NCBI GenBank assembly: GCA_003218525.1
Contig: QHNU01000072.1
Span: 1,497-18,432 of the forward strand
DNA from: Verrucomicrobiota bacterium
Lineage (GTDB): Bacteria; Verrucomicrobiota; Verrucomicrobiia; Chthoniobacterales; UBA10450
Reading direction: 5' to 3'
Length of the DNA stretch: 16,936 nt
A model generated the notes under the pieces. It saw only the letters and a list, made by a program, of their open reading frames with translations, was not told where the DNA came from and ran no database searches. The number at the start of each line of letters is the position of its first letter. The first letter of the stretch is position 1. Made by a program: the position numbers and the translations under genes. Positions 13,719 to 16,936 of the stretch are shown piece by piece.

Positions 13719-15080
13719 ATGAAAGATTATATCTCAGAAGTGATCGCCGGCGCTAAGGCAAGAAACCCTGGAGAACCTGAATTCCATCAGGCTGTCGAGG
13801 AAGTGGTGGAATCGCTTTCGCTTGTTCTCGATCGGCACCCGGAATATCGGGCGGCCAAGATTCTCGAGCGAATTATCGAGCCAGAACGGGTGATCATGTT
13901 TCGGGTGCCGTGGCGCGATGATGAGGGAAACTTTCACGTCAATCGCGGATTCCGAATTCAAATGAACAGCGCAATCGGCCCGTATAAGGGCGGAATGCGG
14001 TTTCATCCTTCGGTCAATCTTGGCATCCTCAAATTTCTTGCCTTCGAACAGGTATTCAAGAACGCGCTTACTACTTTGCCAATGGGCGGGGCCAAAGGCG
14101 GATCCGATTTCGACCCGAAAGGAAAAAGCGACTTCGAGGTGATGCGTTTCTGCCAAGCTTTGATGTCGGAACTGTTTCGACATATTGGACCGGATACCGA
14201 TATTCCGGCTGGTGATATCGGGGTCGGATCACGCGAGATCGGATTTCTCTTTGGTATGTATAAGCGACTCCGAAACGAGTTCACGGGCGTGATGACTGGG
14301 AAAGGCCTTACTTGGGGCGGCTCGGTAATTAGACCTGAAGCGACCGGATACGGTGCGGTTTATTTCGCGGCTGAGATGCTGAAGACGCGCAAAGAGGAGC
14401 TCGAAGGGAAGGTCTGTCTGGTATCTGGAAGCGGAAACGTCGCGCAGTACACGGTCGAGAAGCTTATTTCTCTCGGCGCGCGCCCTGTGAGTCTCTCGGA
14501 CTCGGACGGGTTTATTTATGACGAGGCAGGAATTACGCGTGAGAAGCTCGCCTTTATTATGGATTTGAAGAACGTTCGTCGCGGTCGTATCGCCGAGTAC
14601 GCGAAAAAGTTCAGGAGCGCCACCTACATCGCGATAGATCCCAAACTTGATTATAATCCACTTTGGGATCACAAGGCGCAATGCGCCTTCCCAAGCGCAA
14701 CTCAAAACGAGATCAACGAAAATGACGCGACTAATCTGCTTAAGAACGACGTCTACGTAGTTTCGGAAGGCGCGAATATGCCGACTACGATTGGTGGTAT
14801 TAATCGGTTTCTCGAAGCAAAAATCCTTTTCGGTCCAGGCAAGGCGGCAAACGCAGGCGGCGTGGCGACTTCCGGCTTGGAGATGGCGCAAAATAGCATG
14901 CGCATCTCGTGGACACGCGAGGAGGTCGACAACCGTCTTTACAACATCATGAAGACGATCCACGAAGTCTGCTATCGGACGGCGGAGAAGTACGGCACGC
15001 CGGGCAATTACGTCAACGGCGCCAACATCGCCGGCTTCCTCAAAGTCGCCAACGCGATGATGGACCAGGGACTGGTCTAG
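13719..15080 (+). CDS. gdhA: NADP-type glutamate dehydrogenase GdhA
   Basis: Interconverts 2-oxoglutarate plus ammonia and glutamate. It is closely similar to E. coli GdhA along its whole length: VNRGFRIQMNSAIGPYKGGM, FHPSVNLGILKFLAFEQ, PMGGAKGGSDFDPKGKSD (catalytic Lys region), PAGDIGVGSREIGFLFGM, the dinucleotide-fold GSGNVAQY, and GPGKAANAGGVATSGLEM. The start is uncertain. ATG 13719 (MKDYISEV) gives 453 residues, near the 447 of E. coli GdhA, and aligns with its N-terminus. ATG 13635 adds 28 polar residues (MSKRPGANDS) with no family counterpart. Neither has a clear Shine-Dalgarno. Coenzyme preference is inferred from similarity to the NADP enzymes. It is probably transcribed alone, with dps 268 nt upstream of the chosen start. 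Confidence 0.95.
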   Translation: MKDYISEVIAGAKARNPGEPEFHQAVEEVVESLSLVLDRHPEYRAAKILERIIEPERVIMFRVPWRDDEGNFHVNRGFRIQMNSAIGPYKGGMRFHPSVNLGILKFLAFEQVFKNALTTLPMGGAKGGSDFDPKGKSDFEVMRFCQALMSELFRHIGPDTDIPAGDIGVGSREIGFLFGMYKRLRNEFTGVMTGKGLTWGGSVIRPEATGYGAVYFAAEMLKTRKEELEGKVCLVSGSGNVAQYTVEKLISLGARPVSLSDSDGFIYDEAGITREKLAFIMDLKNVRRGRIAEYAKKFRSATYIAIDPKLDYNPLWDHKAQCAFPSATQNEINENDATNLLKNDVYVVSEGANMPTTIGGINRFLEAKILFGPGKAANAGGVATSGLEMAQNSMRISWTREEVDNRLYNIMKTIHEVCYRTAEKYGTPGNYVNGANIAGFLKVANAMMDQGLV

Positions 15081-15119
15081 GTCGCGTCGTCTTCAAGTCC
15101 TGGCTTTGGCCGACCAAGT

Positions 15120-15132
15120 GCGGATCGTCCGC
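15120..15132 (+). terminator. Weak hairpin after gdhA
   Basis: GCGGA-TCG-TCCGC is a perfect 5-bp stem with a 3-nt loop, 39 nt after the gdhA stop, followed by AT-rich sequence but no T-run. An outer pair, CCTGGC (15099-15104) and GCCAGG (15150-15155), could enclose it in a larger structure. It may contribute to transcript ending but is not a textbook terminator. Confidence 0.25.
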
Positions 15133-15157
15133 TGACTCAATAATTCCTTGCCAGGGC

Positions 15158-15162
15158 GGGAG
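15158..15162 (+). promoter_or_regulatory. Ribosome-binding site supporting a GTG start for the propeller protein
   Basis: GGGAG lies 7 nt before the GTG at 15170, an ideal spacing. The in-frame ATG at 15203 has no such site, so the GTG is preferred although it lengthens the signal peptide's N-terminal region by 11 residues. Confidence 0.6.
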
Positions 15163-15169
15163 AATTTAA

Positions 15170-16702
15170 GTGAGACTCGTAATTTCCAATCGTTCGGTAT
15201 CTATGAAAAATGTCCTCCGATTCTCGGTTCTCCTTACCATCTTCACCGTTGCTTTCGCAGCAACGGCATTGCCCCAAAACAGCTCCCACAACCCGACTTG
15301 GTGGGACAAATACACTTACCTCGCCAAAAAAGGTCCACTTGGCGAGGGCGGTTCAATCTCCTCGATCAGCTTTGGCAGCAATGTCGATCTGTCGAACGAA
15401 TGTGGACCGCAAAGCGAAACGTACATTACTTTGAACTCGCGTGCGCCAAAAATGCTCGCCGCTGGCTCGAACGAAATCTTTCGATTGCCCATGCGTGGAT
15501 ACTTTTCCGGAAACGCGGGATCTAGCTGGGGAGGGGTCGACTTACCCTTGCCACCAGCGATCGGAACAAACGGGATCGATTTCGGCTCCGATCCAACGCT
15601 CGCCTTCGATAGCCAAGGCAATCTTTTCTATGGTTACATCGTCGTGTTTTTCGGCAATGGGTCGGGGGTCAATGGCACAGAAATCGCCGTGGCGCGATCG
15701 ACCGACGGCGGTAAGAGCTATTCGAGTGTCAATTTCTTCGGATTTGAGAGCGGCTCGAACCATTTCAACGACAAGCCGATGATCACGGCGGACATAAACC
15801 AGAACAGTCCGTTCCGCGATAATGTTTACATCGCCTGGGATGCGGCAGCGGGCGGTTCGATCGGCGGCGGTGTACGGTTTGCCACGTCGACCAATCATGG
15901 CGCGAACTTTACCAGTGTCCGCGTTGATGACCCGAACGGACCCGGCCGATCGATTGGTGCTTCTCCGGCCGTTGGCCCAAATGGCGAAGTCTATGTGGCA
16001 TGGAACGACTATGCGGCCAATGCGATTAAGTTTAATCGTTCCTTTGACGGCGGTAAAAATTGGGATATTCCACGCACCATTTCGAGCAAAAGCATTCCGT
16101 TCGATATTGGTATTCCAGCAGAATCGTTTCGCCGGGCATTAGTATATCCGTCGCTCGGCGTGGACTGTTCCAACGGAACATACAAAGGCCGCATTTACGC
16201 CTCCTGGATGGATTTAACTTCCTCCGGAACGACAGATATTTTCGTTTCCTATTCGGATAATTACGGAAGAGACTGGTCAACGCCCGCTCCTGTAACCGAC
16301 CAGCTCACTTTCCCAGTCGATCGTTTCAACCACTGGATGTCGGTCGATCCTGTTACCGGCGATGTCAATGTGGCCTTCTACGACACTCGCAACGACACAA
16401 CCGGACAACGTTTCATGACCGACTATTATTTGGCGCATTCCACCGACGGAGGACAGACTTGGTCCTCTCCCGATATTCGTGTGAGCAATGTCAGTTCGAA
16501 TGAACATGATTGCGGCGGGATTTTTCCATGCTCTGGCATCAACTATGGTAACCAACAGGGCGACTACGAAGGGCTCGTTTCCTATAGTGGTTTGTCTTAT
16601 CCGATCTGGACCGACAGTCGTCGACAGATGGATACAATCACAGGCTGCAGCCGGAACTTAGCGATGGAAGAGGTCTTTTCCGCGAAGGTGAACCCACACT
16701 GA
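15170..16702 (+). CDS. Secreted sialidase-like six-bladed beta-propeller protein (BNR/Asp-box repeats)
   Basis: A 510-residue exported protein. The signal peptide has a long polar n-region and the hydrophobic core VLLTIFTVAFAATA (about residues 20-33). Six Asp boxes (S/T-x-D-x-G-x-x-W type) begin near residues 113 (SGNAGSSW), 177 (STDGGKSY), 240 (STNHGANF), 291 (SFDGGKNW), 362 (SDNYGRDW) and 424 (STDGGQTW). Their 51-71 residue spacing fits a six-bladed propeller, as in sialidases. FRLP just before the first box recalls the sialidase FRIP motif. I cannot confirm the Arg triad or the nucleophilic Tyr/Glu, so exo-alpha-sialidase activity is doubtful; many such bacterial proteins are annotated as sialidase only by fold. 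GTG start chosen on a good ribosome-binding site. It stands 89 nt after gdhA and has no obvious partner. Confidence 0.85.
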   Translation: MRLVISNRSVSMKNVLRFSVLLTIFTVAFAATALPQNSSHNPTWWDKYTYLAKKGPLGEGGSISSISFGSNVDLSNECGPQSETYITLNSRAPKMLAAGSNEIFRLPMRGYFSGNAGSSWGGVDLPLPPAIGTNGIDFGSDPTLAFDSQGNLFYGYIVVFFGNGSGVNGTEIAVARSTDGGKSYSSVNFFGFESGSNHFNDKPMITADINQNSPFRDNVYIAWDAAAGGSIGGGVRFATSTNHGANFTSVRVDDPNGPGRSIGASPAVGPNGEVYVAWNDYAANAIKFNRSFDGGKNWDIPRTISSKSIPFDIGIPAESFRRALVYPSLGVDCSNGTYKGRIYASWMDLTSSGTTDIFVSYSDNYGRDWSTPAPVTDQLTFPVDRFNHWMSVDPVTGDVNVAFYDTRNDTTGQRFMTDYYLAHSTDGGQTWSSPDIRVSNVSSNEHDCGGIFPCSGINYGNQQGDYEGLVSYSGLSYPIWTDSRRQMDTITGCSRNLAMEEVFSAKVNPH

Positions 16703-16936
16703 GGATCGCTGATATTCGGACGGCTCGCTAGATGCGCGATGGCGACTTTTCCGAAATCGCCGACTGAGAAAACCGGAGGCATGATAGTATCATCAAGAGA
16801 TGTCTCGGTCCGAGCCGGACTGGCATATTCGCGCGACATGACAAAGGGTCGTTTGCACCACTGATCGAACAAATCGGTCACCATTACTTTGCGCCGTCAT
16901 CCCGAGCTGCAAAGACAGCGAGGGACCTCTCAATCC
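16703..16936. other. Intergenic end of window, no supported gene
   Basis: No frame here looks convincingly coding. A hairpin GGCGA-(C)-TTT / AAA-TCGCC (16741-16761) follows the propeller gene but lacks a T-run. ATGATAGTATCAT (16781-16793) is a perfect 13-nt palindrome around a central G. The last ~42 bases resemble a dispersed repeat, listed separately. Confidence 0.5.
16895..16936. repeat. Possible dispersed intergenic repeat unit (truncated by window end)
   Basis: CGTCATCCCGAGC (16895-16907), then AGCGAGGGACCTCTC (16917-16931), has the form of the 'GTCATCCcGAGC...GCGAGGGAtCTC' units that I recall scattered between genes in many environmental bacterial genomes. Only one copy is in the window, so the repeat nature is recognised from memory, not shown here. 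Confidence 0.4.

Noticed and set aside
14229..14963. 244-codon minus-strand ORF inside gdhA.
   Set aside because: Antisense shadow; the opposite strand is unmistakable glutamate dehydrogenase.
16597..16884. 95-codon minus-strand ORF at the right end.
   Set aside because: It overlaps the 3' end of the propeller gene by about 100 nt, has no ribosome-binding site, and shows no motif.
1..16936. Defence islands, mobile elements, CRISPR arrays and tRNA genes.
   Set aside because: I looked on both strands and found none. The CPBP ('Abi') protease alone in a peptidoglycan-recycling operon is not evidence of phage defence.

Overview
The window reads as ordinary chromosome from a Gram-negative bacterium of medium-high GC. 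It is densely packed with housekeeping and cell-envelope genes. My best guess at lineage is Verrucomicrobiota (soil Chthoniobacterales type), from the overall style of the proteins. This is an impression, not proof. The envelope evidence is firmer: a periplasmic Tsp/Prc-type protease, a periplasmic L,D-transpeptidase and an AmgK/MurU-like sugar salvage pair all fit a diderm cell. There is no integrase, transposase, CRISPR array, tRNA, rRNA or phage gene.

Left part (1-7187). The window opens in the last 41 codons of a gene resembling a retropepsin-like aspartic protease. This converges on a two-TM bacterial PH-domain protein. Divergent from that runs a probable operon: a sugar-1-phosphate nucleotidyltransferase (murU-like), 1 nt from an aminoglycoside-phosphotransferase-fold sugar kinase (amgK-like), then an overlapping CPBP intramembrane protease. 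A glyoxalase-II-like metallo-hydrolase converges on this operon with an 8-nt overlap. Divergent from the hydrolase is a tail-specific protease (tsp/prc), possibly coupled to a 17-codon leader ORF. An L,D-transpeptidase converges on tsp 3 nt away. Together these genes cover peptidoglycan recycling, periplasmic proteolysis and cross-linking.

Middle (7188-8754). Minus-strand thymidylate synthase (thyA, exactly 264 codons from a GTG start) lies downstream of a small zinc-ribbon/coiled-coil protein. A 221-bp AT-richer divergent region separates these from dnaK. It carries a good dnaK ribosome-binding site, inverted repeats and an extended -10 facing the zinc-ribbon gene.

Chaperone and stress block (8755-13450). 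dnaK, groES and groEL run in one direction, followed by an intrinsic terminator and, 26 nt further on, a Dps ferritin. No grpE, dnaJ or hrcA is present, and I see no canonical CIRCE element. A large stem-loop fills the dnaK-groES gap.

Right part (13451-16936). NADP-type glutamate dehydrogenase (gdhA) is followed by a secreted six-Asp-box sialidase-like beta-propeller protein. The last 234 bp contain no convincing gene and end in what looks like part of a dispersed intergenic repeat.

I did not find an undescribed multi-gene system. The most useful second looks are the tsp leader ORF, the dnaK-groES stem-loop, the dnaK leader, the gdhA leader hairpin, the groEL-terminator-dps junction and the six-bladed secreted propeller.
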